Of a stretch of DNA of 64,000 bases, positions 51,593-60,266 are shown piece by piece; the stretch's first letter is position 1, and each line of letters begins with the position of its first letter. The notes under the pieces were generated by a model. The model saw only the letters and a program-made list of their open reading frames with translations. It ran no database searches and was not told where the DNA came from. Origin of the DNA: Sphingobacteriales bacterium (GTDB lineage: Bacteria > Bacteroidota > Bacteroidia > Sphingobacteriales > Sphingobacteriaceae); NCBI GenBank assembly GCA_028288165.1, contig JAQBOG010000035.1:1-64000 (forward strand), given 5' to 3'. The position numbers and the translations under genes were made by a program.

Positions 51593-52570
51593 ATGACTTC
51601 GTATAAAAGCTTAATTGTATTCATTTTGACCTTAATTTCTACAGCAGCATACAGTCAAAAAACAGATAGCCTTGGTAAAAAGCTAGACAGTTTAAGCCAT
51701 AAAACAGACAGTGTAGGTCATCAAACCAATATTATAAAATCTTCCGCTTATAATGAAAATACCAAAATTACTACGTCAACCTATTTTATACTTTTAGGAA
51801 GTGATATAAAGCAACAATTTCTTGCGCCTTTTACTACAAATAAAAAAGGTTGGGCAAAGGTGGGCCTGTTTACATTAATGACCGGAGCGCTTTCTTTCGC
51901 CGACGAGCCCATTCAACAGTCAACCATTAAATTTATTGATAAGCACAAAACTTTTTCTAATATCAGCAACGTGATTACAAACACCGGGGGTATCTATGAA
52001 ACGGTTACTCTGGGGTTATTGGGCACCTATGGCTATGCTTTCCATAACGAGAAAGTGAAAACAACTACACTTTTAGCAACACAATCATACATTACCAGTG
52101 GTGTTTTATCTTACGTTATAAAGAATTTAACAGGTCGGCAACGTCCATCATACTATGATCCAGCCAAGGTTGAAGCTGAACCTACCTTTAGAGGCCCTTT
52201 TGCAAAGTCAGGCACGGATGTTTATGGTAAAAAAACGAATAGCTCGTTTCCATCGGGCCATGCTACTGCCGCTTTTGCTGCGGCAACGGTATACGCCATG
52301 GAATATCGCGATAAACCGATCATAAAAATTGTATCATACGGAGCTGCCAGCTTAATAGCGATGAGTAGAATTACTGAAAATAAACATTGGGTTACGGATG
52401 TTGTTGTTGGCTCAATGCTAGGTCATTTATGCGGTAGGCAAGTAGTTAACAATTATCATCGGTATGCAAAAGTTCAAAATGATAAAGCCCGTCAACTGAA
52501 AAATAAACTTTCTTTAAATATGCAATATTTGGATGGACAAATAGTGCCGGGATTAGTATTCAGGCCATAG
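51593..52570 (+). CDS. PAP2-family phosphatase
   Basis: This 325-residue protein has a signal peptide (about 1-21), then a polar repeat of KTDSLGKKLDSLSHKTDSVGH type, then a PAP2 domain (about 85-305). All three motifs are present: KNLTGRQRP, SSFPSGHATAAF and SRITENKHWVTD, giving the Ser/His/Arg/Lys phosphatase site. Family members dephosphorylate undecaprenyl pyrophosphate, lipid A or phosphatidic acid at the envelope. The exact lipid is not readable. Confidence 0.9.
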   Translation: MTSYKSLIVFILTLISTAAYSQKTDSLGKKLDSLSHKTDSVGHQTNIIKSSAYNENTKITTSTYFILLGSDIKQQFLAPFTTNKKGWAKVGLFTLMTGALSFADEPIQQSTIKFIDKHKTFSNISNVITNTGGIYETVTLGLLGTYGYAFHNEKVKTTTLLATQSYITSGVLSYVIKNLTGRQRPSYYDPAKVEAEPTFRGPFAKSGTDVYGKKTNSSFPSGHATAAFAAATVYAMEYRDKPIIKIVSYGAASLIAMSRITENKHWVTDVVVGSMLGHLCGRQVVNNYHRYAKVQNDKARQLKNKLSLNMQYLDGQIVPGLVFRP

Positions 52571-52866
52571 TAGATGCTCATTTATTTGTTTAGACTGGAA
52601 TTATTATCCGGTTCTTCATAGCATTTTAGCATAAGGGTGATGTCTTTTTAGGTTAAGTACTTCGAAGTGCTGGTTTATTACACCTCAGCATCCCAAAATT
52701 TGTTAAATTTCTTCATGTATTGCGGCAATTTTACCTCCACAGGAAGGCCCTTCCTGTACAGCACATTATACCCTCAGTGACAACCTAAAATGAGTTAGAT
52801 CTTTGAAGGCAATAATATCAGTAACTAAACCAGGATCTAATCGTAAACTGAGAAACATAGTACTAT

Positions 52867-53673
52867 ATGACGCAATATCAACCTTATAAAATTGTTTTAG
52901 TTTATTGCCTCTTCAGTACCTGTTGGATTTATTTTTCTGATAAATTATTAAATCTTTTATCATCAAGACTGTCACTTGATCTGTCTATACATCAAACTTT
53001 TAAAGGCTTATTTTTTGTTATTTTTACTTCTATTTTGCTTTATCAGCTGATTAAAAAACATCAGCAATACCTTACAGAATCTGCAAATCAATATAAAGCG
53101 ATTTTTTTTGCAAACCCTAATCCCATGTGGATTTACAATATAGAATCACTGCGTATTATTGAGGTAAACAACGCCGCGATTGAAAAATACGGTTATAGCA
53201 AAACAGACTTTTTAACCATGTCTGTTTTAGATTTTAAATCGGAGGAAGACCGTGAAGAATTAAAAAAGAAATCAGGGAATTTGTCTAAAAAATATAATTT
53301 ATCAGGGTACTTAAATCATCAAAAAAAATCAGGCGATACTATCATGGTAAATATAGAGTCGCACAAACTTTTATTTAATAAGCAAAGCTGCGTTATTGTA
53401 ATGGCCTCAGATGTAACTGCCCGAGTAACTCAGGAAGGTAAAATGATTAAACAAAACAAAATGCTTAGGGAAATTGCCTGGCAAAATTCACACGCAATTA
53501 GAAAGCCGCTGTGCAATATTTTGAGCATAATAGCGCTCTTTAAATCTGCTGAAAATCATTCGGAAATTCTGGATTTTATTCCATTGTTAGAAGAATCTGC
53601 CACCGAACTTGATGAGAATATAATAGGCTTGGGCATCAAAATAAATCAAGCAGAATCTGTTCAAGTAACTTGA
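52867..53673 (+). CDS. PAS-domain membrane protein with a phosphoacceptor-type helix but no ATPase domain
   Basis: The 268 residues hold two membrane helices (about 7-24 and 45-62), a PAS domain (about 72-190; IFFANPNPMWIYNIESLRII, YGYSKTDFLTMSVLDF) and a helix pair with IAWQNSHAIRKPLCNILSII (His209). The last resembles the dimerisation/phosphotransfer helix of a histidine kinase. The protein ends without the catalytic ATP-binding domain. Similar short proteins exist in Bacteroidota, so it may be a genuine phosphotransfer or decoy partner rather than a truncation. No kinase is adjacent. The 52571-52866 gap upstream holds nothing recognisable. Confidence 0.8.
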   Translation: MTQYQPYKIVLVYCLFSTCWIYFSDKLLNLLSSRLSLDLSIHQTFKGLFFVIFTSILLYQLIKKHQQYLTESANQYKAIFFANPNPMWIYNIESLRIIEVNNAAIEKYGYSKTDFLTMSVLDFKSEEDREELKKKSGNLSKKYNLSGYLNHQKKSGDTIMVNIESHKLLFNKQSCVIVMASDVTARVTQEGKMIKQNKMLREIAWQNSHAIRKPLCNILSIIALFKSAENHSEILDFIPLLEESATELDENIIGLGIKINQAESVQVT

Positions 53674-53874
53674 ACAATTGCAAGTTAGCTGATTACAATA
53701 ATTAAACAGGCAAAATTCATTTGTTTTTTAATAAAAAAACCTGTAAATTTTACATTAATTAACACTGTAGTTGATTGACTACCACAGACCTCTCGTACCT
53801 CGATTAATTAATTTTTAAGCCGTTATTTACCGCTAAAGTCAATTGTCTACTCATACATTTCACCTTCTAAATAA

Positions 53875-54444
53875 ATGGGTATGAAACTTTTATCGGTAGT
53901 TCTAATTTTTCTTCTTTGTGTATCCTGCGGAGACTCTAAGAAAACTCCAATGGATAAGGACACTATGGAAAAGGAAAAAACGGCCATTCGAAAGGTCATT
54001 GAAAATGAAACCAAATCGTTTTTTGAAAGAGACTACAATTCCTGGGCTCAAAACTATGCACATACAGATTATGCTTTTCAAGCTTGGAGCAACCGTGACG
54101 GAACTTTTGATGCAAACGTAGGTTGGACTGATATTAATGACCAGCTTGGGAAATACATTTCCGATAACCCAGAAAAAACTCACCCGGTTGTAGAGCGAAA
54201 AAATATGCTGTTCAAATTTTTCGATGAAAATCTTGCCTATCTTATATGGGATCAGTTTAATAGCGATCTGGATAAAAAGAATTTCCATCACAGCAAAGAG
54301 GTGCGATTAATGGAAAAAATAAACGGCCAGTGGAAAATTGTTTGTGTATCCGCATTCTGGGATCATAAAAACCCAATTCCTGCTGACAGACTTCGTTTAA
54401 TTAAGAAAATGCACAACGAAAGCCGGGGTAAAAATAAAATATAA
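53875..54444 (+). CDS. NTF2/SnoaL-like lipoprotein
   Basis: At 189 residues it has a lipoprotein signal with Cys at about 20 (LLCVSCGDSKK) and an NTF2-like domain (about 35-165). AIRKVIENETKSFFERDYNSWAQNYAH is the first helix pair, and RLMEKINGQWKIVCVSAFW is the closing sheet. These cone-shaped domains bind small molecules or act as scaffolds; the role is unknown. The first two ATGs (codons 1 and 3) are both possible. Confidence 0.75.
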   Translation: MGMKLLSVVLIFLLCVSCGDSKKTPMDKDTMEKEKTAIRKVIENETKSFFERDYNSWAQNYAHTDYAFQAWSNRDGTFDANVGWTDINDQLGKYISDNPEKTHPVVERKNMLFKFFDENLAYLIWDQFNSDLDKKNFHHSKEVRLMEKINGQWKIVCVSAFWDHKNPIPADRLRLIKKMHNESRGKNKI

Positions 54445-54458
54445 GTTGCGTTAAGGTT

Positions 54459-55607
54459 TTATGCTAAGCTTTTGTCCCCTAGCAAGCTTAGCATATTTCC
54501 TATTTCAAAACCTGTCCTTGTTAAATTTTCAGTGGCCTGGGATATGGCTGTTTCAAGGTCACAAGGTTCATTGTTAATAGGCAGTAACACATCAAAATAC
54601 GTTCGAAGTTCCGCATGTGGCTCGATCGGAACTTTACCCGCCACCGCTATCACTGGTAAATCCCTTTTCTTTGCTAAAACTGCTACACCGAAGGGTGCTT
54701 TGCCAAGTAACGTCTGTTCGTCCAAGCTACCTTCGCCGGTAATCAACAAATCACATTTTTTCAACTCATTTTCAAAGCCTGTTAACAACAGAAAATAATC
54801 AATACCGCTTACTAAAGCCCCACTTAAAAAGGCATACAAACCAGCTGCCGCACCACCCGCAGTACCGCCATAGTTGATTTCGTTGATATCAATTCCGGTA
54901 TCAAGCAGAGTTAGGTCTCTAAACAATGAAAGAAAATGTTCAAGCTTATGTACATCTGCTGGTGATGCTCCTTTTTGCGGACCGAATATCGCTGCAGCAC
55001 CATCTAATCCGAGCAGTTTATTATGGGCATCACACAAAATAATCAGCTCGCAACTTTGCATTCTTTTATCTAACCCTGATACATCAATGGTAAATAAATC
55101 GGCCAGATTTTCTGGAATCGGGGCTAATTCATCTCCGGCTTCATTCAAAAACCGAACCCCAAGAGCATGTAAAATTCCACAACCACCGTCAACAGTTGCT
55201 GAGCCGCCCATTCCCAGTATTATTTTCGTAACCCCTTCATCTAATGCGGCCTTAATTAAGTTACCTGTGCCAATAGACGAACTAATCATTGGGTTTAATT
55301 TATCCTGATCAAGCAATCTTAACCCCGATCCTGCAGCCATTTCAATCACAGCCGTTCGGTCGTTTTCAATCAATCCGAACGATGATTTAATTCGATTTCC
55401 AAGCGGATCGTAAACCCAGGCTTCGATTATTTTTCCCTTGCATTTTTGGATAATTAAACTGCCTGTACCATCCCCACCATCTGCAATCGGAAAGCAAGTG
55501 GATGTACATTGTAATTTGCTTTCAGATAGCCCATGTGCTATTGCGTCCGCTACTTCTTCGGCACGTAAACTGTTCTTAAAGGCATTAGGCGCTATCAAAA
55601 TGTGCAT
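54459..55607 (-). CDS. Glycerate kinase (GlxK/GarK type)
   Basis: The 382-residue cytoplasmic kinase starts MHILIAPNAFKNSLRAEEVADAI. It contains FPIADGGDGTGSL, KIILGMGGSATVDGGCGILHALG and DLLITGEGSLDEQTLLGKAPFGVA, the conserved blocks of the glycerate kinase type 1 family. It converts D-glycerate to 2-phosphoglycerate. A D-2-hydroxyacid dehydrogenase that could supply D-glycerate from hydroxypyruvate is encoded 260 bp upstream on the same strand, with a family E element between. Its 3' end is part of a convergent hairpin. Confidence 0.93.
   Translation of the reverse strand: MHILIAPNAFKNSLRAEEVADAIAHGLSESKLQCTSTCFPIADGGDGTGSLIIQKCKGKIIEAWVYDPLGNRIKSSFGLIENDRTAVIEMAAGSGLRLLDQDKLNPMISSSIGTGNLIKAALDEGVTKIILGMGGSATVDGGCGILHALGVRFLNEAGDELAPIPENLADLFTIDVSGLDKRMQSCELIILCDAHNKLLGLDGAAAIFGPQKGASPADVHKLEHFLSLFRDLTLLDTGIDINEINYGGTAGGAAAGLYAFLSGALVSGIDYFLLLTGFENELKKCDLLITGEGSLDEQTLLGKAPFGVAVLAKKRDLPVIAVAGKVPIEPHAELRTYFDVLLPINNEPCDLETAISQATENLTRTGFEIGNMLSLLGDKSLA
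54460..54495 (+). terminator. Convergent hairpin between NTF2-like and glycerate kinase genes
   Basis: TATGCTAAGCTT (54460-54471) and AAGCTTAGCATA (54484-54495) are perfect complements with a 12-base loop. It starts 15 bp after the NTF2-like stop and overlaps the last codons of glycerate kinase. The T-run afterwards is weak. Confidence 0.45.
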
Positions 55608-55659
55608 ATTGGTTGTTTGCTAATCTTAATTATTTGCGATGGAAGATGGTTTGTTTAGT

Positions 55660-55806
55660 AACACGAATAAATTATAAATATTTGAAAAAGATGTTTTTGG
55701 GCGTTCGGGCGGGCTGTTCGTTACAATCTTTTTTGTCTCTCCCTCCACTTCGTTTCAGGGACGACAAAAAAGGATTTTCACTGCCATCCCTAACGCAAAA
55801 TTTAGC
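55660..55806 (+). repeat. Family E element, copy 4
   Basis: GGGCGTTCGGGCGGGCTGTT and CGTTACAATC precede stem CTTTTTTGTC (55728-55737) / GACAAAAAAG (55763-55772, perfect 10 bp). GGATTTTCACTGCCATCCCT and ACGCAAAATTTAGCA follow. The stem differs from copies 2, 3 and 5 on both arms. Confidence 0.6.
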
Positions 55807-55866
55807 ATTTCAATAAACACATTTTACGAATTTTTTATAGTCGCAATCATTTTTTAAAGAATCGAA

Positions 55867-56826
55867 CTATGCATTCACTACATTTTCGGCATTGCCTGCC
55901 AAAAAGGAAGAGAAATTTTTAACAGCCGAATTCATTAAACGAGTTCTCGCCTCTGTGGTAGCCCAGGCAATATGTGGGGTGATGAGGCAATTTTTAGCCT
56001 TAAACAATGGGTTATCAGCTTCAGGAGGTTCAACGGATAATACATCCAATCCAGCTCCTGCAATGGTTCCATTGTTGAGCGCATTAGCCAGCGCATTTTC
56101 ATTAATTAGCTGTCCTCTGGAGGTGTTAATCAGAAAAGCCGAACGTTTCATTTTCGCCAAACTGTCTTCATTAATAATCTCCTTAGTTTCTGGCAGTAAA
56201 GGGCAATGAAGACTTACCACATCGGCCTGAGAGAGCAGTTCATCCATCGAAACCCATTTAAAATTACTCCGCTGACTTTGATCAGTAATGGTTCTGCTTG
56301 TTGCGATCACGTTCATTCCGAAAGCGGCAGCAACGTCAGCTGTTTTAGCGCCAATGCTTCCAAAACCAATAATTCCCACAGTTTTACCGGCAAGCTCTAT
56401 AAGTGGATAGTTCCAGTAACTAAAATCTTCTGAATTAGCCCAATCGCCGTTGAAAACACTATCACTATGGCGCTGTACCCGAAGGCAAAGCTCTAGCAAT
56501 AGAGCAAAAGTTAATTGCACTACAGAAGCTGTGCTATATCCAGGAACGTTGGTCACAATGATTCCCTTTTTCTTTGCATATTGAACATCCACGATGTTAT
56601 ATCCTGTTGCGAAAACCCCTATGTATTTTAAGAAAGTAAGTCCACTTAAAACGGTTTCGTCCAAGGTTGTTTTGTTTGTAAATATTGCTTCGGCTCCTGC
56701 TGAACGTACCGCTACTAATTCTGGCGGTGTTCGGTCATAAACCGTTAAGTCGCCAAGTTCTTCTAAATCGTTCCAGCTCAAATCGCCTGGATTAAGTGCG
56801 TAACCGTCAAGTACAACAATCTTCAT
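55867..56826 (-). CDS. D-2-hydroxyacid dehydrogenase (hydroxypyruvate/glycerate type)
   Basis: These 319 residues form a two-domain NAD(P) enzyme. GKTVGIIGFGSIGAKTADVA is the Rossmann loop, VSLHCPLLPETKEIINEDSL and LINTSRGQLINENAL are the signature blocks, and ITPHIAWAT holds the catalytic His with Arg and Glu upstream. Pairing with glycerate kinase suggests hydroxypyruvate-glycerate interconversion. Confidence 0.92.
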   Translation of the reverse strand: MKIVVLDGYALNPGDLSWNDLEELGDLTVYDRTPPELVAVRSAGAEAIFTNKTTLDETVLSGLTFLKYIGVFATGYNIVDVQYAKKKGIIVTNVPGYSTASVVQLTFALLLELCLRVQRHSDSVFNGDWANSEDFSYWNYPLIELAGKTVGIIGFGSIGAKTADVAAAFGMNVIATSRTITDQSQRSNFKWVSMDELLSQADVVSLHCPLLPETKEIINEDSLAKMKRSAFLINTSRGQLINENALANALNNGTIAGAGLDVLSVEPPEADNPLFKAKNCLITPHIAWATTEARTRLMNSAVKNFSSFLAGNAENVVNA

Positions 56827-56952
56827 TTGTTTTTAAAATTTAGGGTATATCATTTTGTTTTGGGTAAACAAAATTAGAAAACTATTGATGATGGGATGGT
56901 AAAAATTTAATGTGTTTTAGGGTGTGGTTTTTACATGTATTAACCGGTAAAC

Positions 56953-57156
56953 ATGCAACAACACGTACACAATAAGTTGATAGAAAAAGCAAAAGAAAGA
57001 TTATCTGCTACCAATTTATCGGAGAGTGAAATCGCTTACGAATTAGGTTTTGAATATTCGCAGTTGTTCAGTAAGTTATTCAAGACCCAAACCAACCTTT
57101 TGCTTATGGAGTTAGGCAGTCGTTTAACAAAGGAAACAAGTACCGCTAATATTTAA
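56953..57156 (+). pseudogene. Fragment of an AraC-family regulator
   Basis: The 67-residue frame holds only the second helix-turn-helix of an AraC protein: EKAKERLSATNLSESEIAYELGFEYSQLFSKLFKTQTN. The ligand-binding domain and first HTH are absent, and no frame upstream supplies them. It is divergent from the hydroxyacid dehydrogenase and may be what is left of its regulator. Confidence 0.7.
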
Positions 57157-57535
57157 GGCTTGTAGCTATTTTAAGATTAGCCAGTCTCAAAAAGACGAAT
57201 GGATTCAGCAGCAGCCGGTTGATATTTTTATACACAGCGTAATGTGGGTGGTTCTTTAGTTCCTCAGGAAGATTTCGTTTAAACCAACAATATGGTATTC
57301 CAATAGATAACCATGTGTAGCTATGTACTATAATGGATGCTGCTAAATCCTGAAAATTGTAAATACTCATTAGAAACAACCTAATAATAAATCTCTTAAC
57401 TAGTTTGTTATTCTTCTGATTTTCATTAAATTAGAACGTTAAACATCTATTTTTCTAAAGCTGCCATCTATCTACCGGGGGTCTGTTTCATAAAGCATTG
57501 ATAGTTTTAGAAATTTCAATACAAACTTTACTTAT
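57157..57535. other. Intergenic region, no gene recognised
   Basis: A 77-codon frame on the - strand (57146-57379) has moderately protein-like composition but no recognisable family and overlaps the AraC fragment's stop. I do not call it. The rest is AT-rich. Confidence 0.3.
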
Positions 57536-57537
57536 TA

Positions 57538-57735
57538 GCCTGAGTCCGAATTAAAATGCTGTTCAGAACTCTGAAAGACGTTTTTAAAATGCGTTTATTA
57601 AACTTGCTAGGTTTTGCGTTAGGGATTGCAGTGAAAATCCTTTTTGCTCTTCTCCAGAGCAAAAAGATTGTAACGGAAAGCCCGCCCGAACGCCCAAAGC
57701 ATCTTTTTTAATATTTTAATCGAACTCAGGTTATT
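57538..57735 (-). repeat. Family E element, copy 5, with inverted termini
   Basis: It is the most complete copy. Termini AGCCTGAGTCCGAATTAAAAT (left; 20 of 21 shown region match pattern CCTGAGT.CGA) and ATTTTAATCGAACTCAGG (right) are inverted repeats. Inside, on the - strand, are GGGCGTTCGGGCGGGCTTT, stem CTTTTTGCTC / GAGCAAAAAG (57640-57649 with 57657-57666, perfect 10 bp), GGATTTTCACTGCAATCCCT and ACGCAAAACCTAGCAAGTT. It lies directly upstream of the flavoprotein operon. Confidence 0.6.
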
Positions 57736-57794
57736 CGTTTTTCGCTGTACAGTTTGTAGGTTTCTGTTTGCCAGAGAATTAATTTCTATACCAT

Positions 57795-59567
57795 ATGAAA
57801 ACAAAAGTAGCCATTTTGGGAGGTGGTGTGGCCGGGATGAGTGCAGCCCATGAACTTATTGAACGAGGTTTTGACGTATCCGTTTATGAAAAACAACCGG
57901 TGTATATAGGAGGGAAGGCTCGGAGCGTTAACGCAGAAAATACGGCTACCGATGGCCGAAAAGATCTGCCCGGAGAGCATGGATTTCGCTTTTTCCCCGG
58001 CTTTTACAAGCACATTACCGATACCATGAAACGGATTCCTGTTCAGGAGAAAATCGCTGGTAAGGAGAAAAAAAGTTCGGTATTTGATAACCTCGAAAGT
58101 TGTGAACGGGTAATGTTGGCTCGTTTCGGCAAAGCACCCATCATTAATATTGTAAACTTTCCTAAAAATCTGGCTGATATAAAAGTGTTAATTAATGCCA
58201 TAGCGCATACGGATATGGGCTTAACCAAGGAAAATCAAGAGTTTTTCGCATCACGTATTTGGCAGCTAATAACCAGTAGTTACGAAAGGCGGCAGCAGGT
58301 TTACGAGCGAATAGGGTGGTGGGAGTACATGCAAACAGATATGCAATGTGAGGGTTTGGACCCTTGTCCGTATGAAGAATATTGTGTTGGCGGATTAACC
58401 CATTCGTTGGTTGCCGCCCAACCCAAGCTAATGAGCACCAAAACCGGTGGAGACATTCTGCTGCAACTTATGCTGTTAATGGCAAATCCCTCAGCCAAAA
58501 CCGATCGTGTTTTAAACGGACCCACTAACGATGTTTGGCTTAACCCATGGCTTACTTATTTGAAGAGCAAGGGAGTAAAATATTACCACCATTACAAGGC
58601 AGAAGAATTTCAATGTGATCCGCATACCAGCAGCATAACCGGAGTGAAGGTTCATAATCATACCACAAATACGGATGAGATAATTACTGCTGATTATTAC
58701 ATAGCCGCTATGCCATTAGAAAGAATGGCTCCTTTGGTAAACAAGGAAATGCTCACTATAGATCCCAGCTTGCAATTTTTGGTGGATTTGAGTAGAAAGA
58801 AGGAGCATAGTCTGAACTGGATGAACGGCATTCAATATTACTTGAATCAGGACGTAGCATTAACAAAAGGACATGTTATTTTTATTGATTCGCCCTGGGC
58901 GGTAACTGCTATTTCGCAAGTGCAGTTTTGGTCAGACTTTAAGTTAAGCGAATATGGAAACGGACAGGTTAAAGGAATTCTTTCTGTAGATGTATCTGAT
59001 TGGTTCACCATCGGTTTAAATGGTAAAACCGCTAAAGAGTGCACCCTTCCGGAAATTGTGGACGAGGTATGGAATCAGATGGAAAAAAGTCTGAACACAG
59101 GCGGACAAACGTTAATAGCTAAAAGCATGATCATCACCAGTCATGTAGATAGTGATATCAAAGACAAGGTAGAGTTTGTTAAAAATGATTTTCTATCCGA
59201 ACACAACTCCGAGCCTTTGCTGGTGAATACGGCAAACTCCTGGAGCCTCCGGCCAGAATCGATTACCGAAATTCAAAATTTGCTGTTGGCTTCAGATTAT
59301 GTACGAACCTATACAGATTTGGCCACAATGGAAGGAGCAAACGAAGCCGCCCGACGAGCAGTAAATGGAATCATATCTAAAAGTGGATCTAGCGCATCGT
59401 ATTGTAAAATATGGAACTTACATGAACCAAACATTTTTGCGGTGCTCCGCTGGCTTGATAAACGGCGTTTTGATAAGGGCCTTCCATGGAAAGAGGAAAT
59501 TCCCTGGCTCTTTAAAGTTCTGCACGAGCTAATTTATCTGTATCATAAACTAACTGGATTTAAATAA
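57795..59567 (+). CDS. FAD-dependent carotenoid-desaturase/hydroxysqualene-dehydroxylase-like oxidoreductase
   Basis: The 590-residue protein begins with an FAD-binding Rossmann motif, KVAILGGGVAGMSAAHEL, then YEKQPVYIGGKARSV and GEHGFRFFPGFYKHI as in phytoene/zeta-carotene desaturases and HpnE. The C-terminus has YTDLATMEGANEAARRAVNGI, the second FAD-contact block. Known relatives dehydrogenate or rearrange polyprenoids; the substrate here is unknown. No signal peptide or membrane helix is evident, though a C-terminal hydrophobic stretch may touch the membrane. It heads a four-gene operon with a 7-helix protein 24 bp downstream, which also looks terpene-related. Confidence 0.85.
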   Translation: MKTKVAILGGGVAGMSAAHELIERGFDVSVYEKQPVYIGGKARSVNAENTATDGRKDLPGEHGFRFFPGFYKHITDTMKRIPVQEKIAGKEKKSSVFDNLESCERVMLARFGKAPIINIVNFPKNLADIKVLINAIAHTDMGLTKENQEFFASRIWQLITSSYERRQQVYERIGWWEYMQTDMQCEGLDPCPYEEYCVGGLTHSLVAAQPKLMSTKTGGDILLQLMLLMANPSAKTDRVLNGPTNDVWLNPWLTYLKSKGVKYYHHYKAEEFQCDPHTSSITGVKVHNHTTNTDEIITADYYIAAMPLERMAPLVNKEMLTIDPSLQFLVDLSRKKEHSLNWMNGIQYYLNQDVALTKGHVIFIDSPWAVTAISQVQFWSDFKLSEYGNGQVKGILSVDVSDWFTIGLNGKTAKECTLPEIVDEVWNQMEKSLNTGGQTLIAKSMIITSHVDSDIKDKVEFVKNDFLSEHNSEPLLVNTANSWSLRPESITEIQNLLLASDYVRTYTDLATMEGANEAARRAVNGIISKSGSSASYCKIWNLHEPNIFAVLRWLDKRRFDKGLPWKEEIPWLFKVLHELIYLYHKLTGFK

Positions 59568-59591
59568 GTTATACCATTAATAGCAGTTACA

Positions 59592-60266
59592 ATGCAAAGT
59601 CTGATTAATACAAAAGATTATTCTGCGACCGAACTGATAACCTTTGGTGTGGGGTGCTTTTGCTGGATCATTGTGTATTTCTATACGCTAAAAAGCATCA
59701 AAGAAAAGCAGTTTATAGAAATTCCGCTCATAACGGTTTGTGGAAACATCATTTGGGAATTCCTCTGGAGCTGGGTATTTCATACCGATATGGGTAATTT
59801 ATTTCAATGGGGCTACCGGATCTGGTTCTTTATGGATTGCCTGATCGTTTACGGCTTATTCCGATATGGATATAAGCAGATTTCTATTCCATTTTTTCGC
59901 GACAAAGCCAAAGCACTCATTATTTTAGCGATGCTTTCATGGCTGCCCTTGCTATATTTCTACATCAAAAACTACGATGCACCAATAAGTCATATGGGAG
60001 CGTATTCAGGGTACATTTTAAACGTCATGATATCGGCTTTATACATTCCGCTGGTCATTCGCTTAAACGACTGGAAGATGTTTTCGTATCCTGCAGCCTG
60101 GTACAAAGCCATCGGAAACCTGCTGATTAACATTTTTTGTTTTCTGCATTTTAACGATTGGTTCTTACTTTCCCTATGCATTTTAACCAGCATTTTAGAT
60201 GCCTATTACTTATTCCTATTTTATGTATATCGACGAACAATTATAACAAGCAATGCGGTTGTTTAA
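59592..60266 (+). CDS. Seven-helix membrane protein, Pyr4-type terpene cyclase-like
   Basis: These 224 residues give seven predicted helices (about 14-32, 42-62, 72-92, 106-125, 137-156, 170-187 and 189-213). Helix 2 has GNIIWEF (Asn52, Trp55, Glu56), and helix 7 has ILDAYYLF (Asp203). Membrane terpene cyclases of the Pyr4/PaxB type need a Glu in an N..WE motif (Glu63 in Pyr4) and a late Asp (Asp218). The spacing here, 147 residues, is close to the 155 in Pyr4. The family call rests on these motifs and the helix count. A 14-bp overlap with the kinase gene and 24-bp spacing from the flavoprotein indicate one operon. It could instead be an unrelated 7TM sensor. Confidence 0.55.
   Translation: MQSLINTKDYSATELITFGVGCFCWIIVYFYTLKSIKEKQFIEIPLITVCGNIIWEFLWSWVFHTDMGNLFQWGYRIWFFMDCLIVYGLFRYGYKQISIPFFRDKAKALIILAMLSWLPLLYFYIKNYDAPISHMGAYSGYILNVMISALYIPLVIRLNDWKMFSYPAAWYKAIGNLLINIFCFLHFNDWFLLSLCILTSILDAYYLFLFYVYRRTIITSNAVV

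Noticed and set aside
52867-53673. Complete histidine kinase
   Set aside because: No N, G1 or G2 box of the ATPase domain is present before the stop codon.
54472-55308. Two + strand frames opposite glycerate kinase
   Set aside because: They are antisense shadows; the - strand has all family motifs.
57146-57379. 77-codon - strand frame with partly protein-like composition
   Set aside because: No family or signal was recognised, and it overlaps the AraC fragment; evidence is too thin to call.
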